DNA of 15,458 bases from Sunxiuqinia sp963974515 (GTDB lineage: Bacteria; Bacteroidota; Bacteroidia; Bacteroidales; Prolixibacteraceae): the NCBI RefSeq assembly GCF_963974515.1, contig NZ_CAXBDD010000093.1, positions 1 to 15,458 on the forward strand, given 5' to 3'. This document shows positions 15,067 to 15,458 of this stretch, piece after piece (the stretch's first letter is position 1; every line of letters begins with the position of its first letter). The notes beneath the pieces were generated by a model. It was given only the letters and a program-made list of their open reading frames with translations, was not told the DNA's origin and did not search any database. A program made the position numbers and the translations under genes.

Positions 15067-15458
15067 TTAGCGAAATAACAAAGTTAAAAGTGCTATGATA
15101 TTATTGGAAACAAATAAATGGCGGACAGCTTTCTCTGCCCTGGCCGTTTTCTTCTTCAGTGTTTCGTTTGTAGCCAGGCCAATAGTAAACTGAAGGTTAA
15201 AGTCGTCTGCCAATTGATAGAAAGCAGGGCAACTAAACCCACCTTCGGCACGGATAACGATTTCTATCTTTGGATAGGCTGCCCTTATTTTCTTCAATAA
15301 CCGTTTTAAAATGGCAACATACCATTTATTGGAGTGGCTGTTTCCCGGGCGTAAGATTGGAACAACGATTTGCCCGGTACCTCTCGTTGTACATGAACTG
15401 GCTATAATAGCCATTAAACATCGACAATTGCTGGGCCCCATGGGTGGGATCATCGGTG
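15067..15458 (-). pseudogene. IS1380-type transposase, central part, broken at both ends
   Basis: From the window edge one frame reads TDDPTHGAQQLSMFNGYYSQ then FMYNE, containing the expected first catalytic aspartate motif. A frameshift near 15375-15390 leads into TGQIVVPILRPGNSHSNKWY, VAILKRLLKKIRAAYPKIEI, VIRAEGGFSCPAFYQLADDF and ARAEKAVRHLF, ending at a TAA at 15067-15069 after unrelated-looking residues. The second catalytic aspartate, normally in an ADSGF motif, is Glu here (codon 15244-15246), a likely inactivating change. The sequence normally joining this part to the C-terminal part is deleted. Confidence 0.8.

Larger units (their letters stand above)
14690..15458 (-). mobile_element. 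IS1380-family insertion sequence remnant
   Basis: The right end of the window is an insertion-sequence relic that continues beyond 15458. Its transposase is in two pieces (see the two pseudogene entries) with an internal deletion of an estimated 70-80 codons, plus stops and a frameshift. Terminal inverted repeats are not identified: the left boundary is uncertain and set shortly after the transposase C-terminus, and the right end lies outside the window. Confidence 0.75.

Overview
The window looks like chromosomal DNA from a Bacteroidota bacterium, plausibly a free-living or marine lineage. Evidence: lipoproteins with short lipoboxes followed by acidic residues, families largely confined to this phylum (DUF4270, DUF4907), a LytS/LytTR two-component pair, promoters resembling the Bacteroidota TAnnTTTG element, and an IS1380-type transposase. 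I see no rRNA, tRNA or CRISPR. All family assignments are recognition from sequence and memory; no search was run.

Region 1 (1-2895) holds small housekeeping or stress-type genes on the minus strand: a DinB-like metal-binding protein, then a class I SAM methyltransferase followed 11 bp later by a cupin. The spacers at 734-1106 and 2411-2895 carry only scraps of possible old coding sequence and one terminator-like hairpin.

Region 2 (2896-9093) is the most coherent part. A membrane sensor histidine kinase and a LytTR response regulator overlap by 20 bp. They are followed, convergently, by a minus-strand pair (DUF4270 lipoprotein, then an outer-membrane beta-barrel protein, overlapping by 8 bp) and, divergently from that pair, by a plus-strand pair (six-bladed Kelch lipoprotein and DUF4907 lipoprotein, also overlapping). 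The divergent promoter region (7444-7727) contains a perfect tandem 10-bp repeat with a LytTR-like GTT core. The inference is a cell-envelope system of four exported proteins controlled by its own two-component pair.

Region 3 (9094-15458) is gene-poor and full of broken genes: a DHFR/RibD-type reductase with a frameshift in a run of six A, a possible antitoxin-like remnant, unrecognised minus-strand remnants, an M48 metalloprotease with two in-frame stops and a later frameshift, the C-terminus of an outer-membrane protein, and an internally deleted IS1380-family transposase running off the right edge. Intact genes between them are an AraC-type regulator, an exported 1-Cys-like peroxiredoxin with a good terminator, and a cold-shock protein with a clear promoter and terminator.
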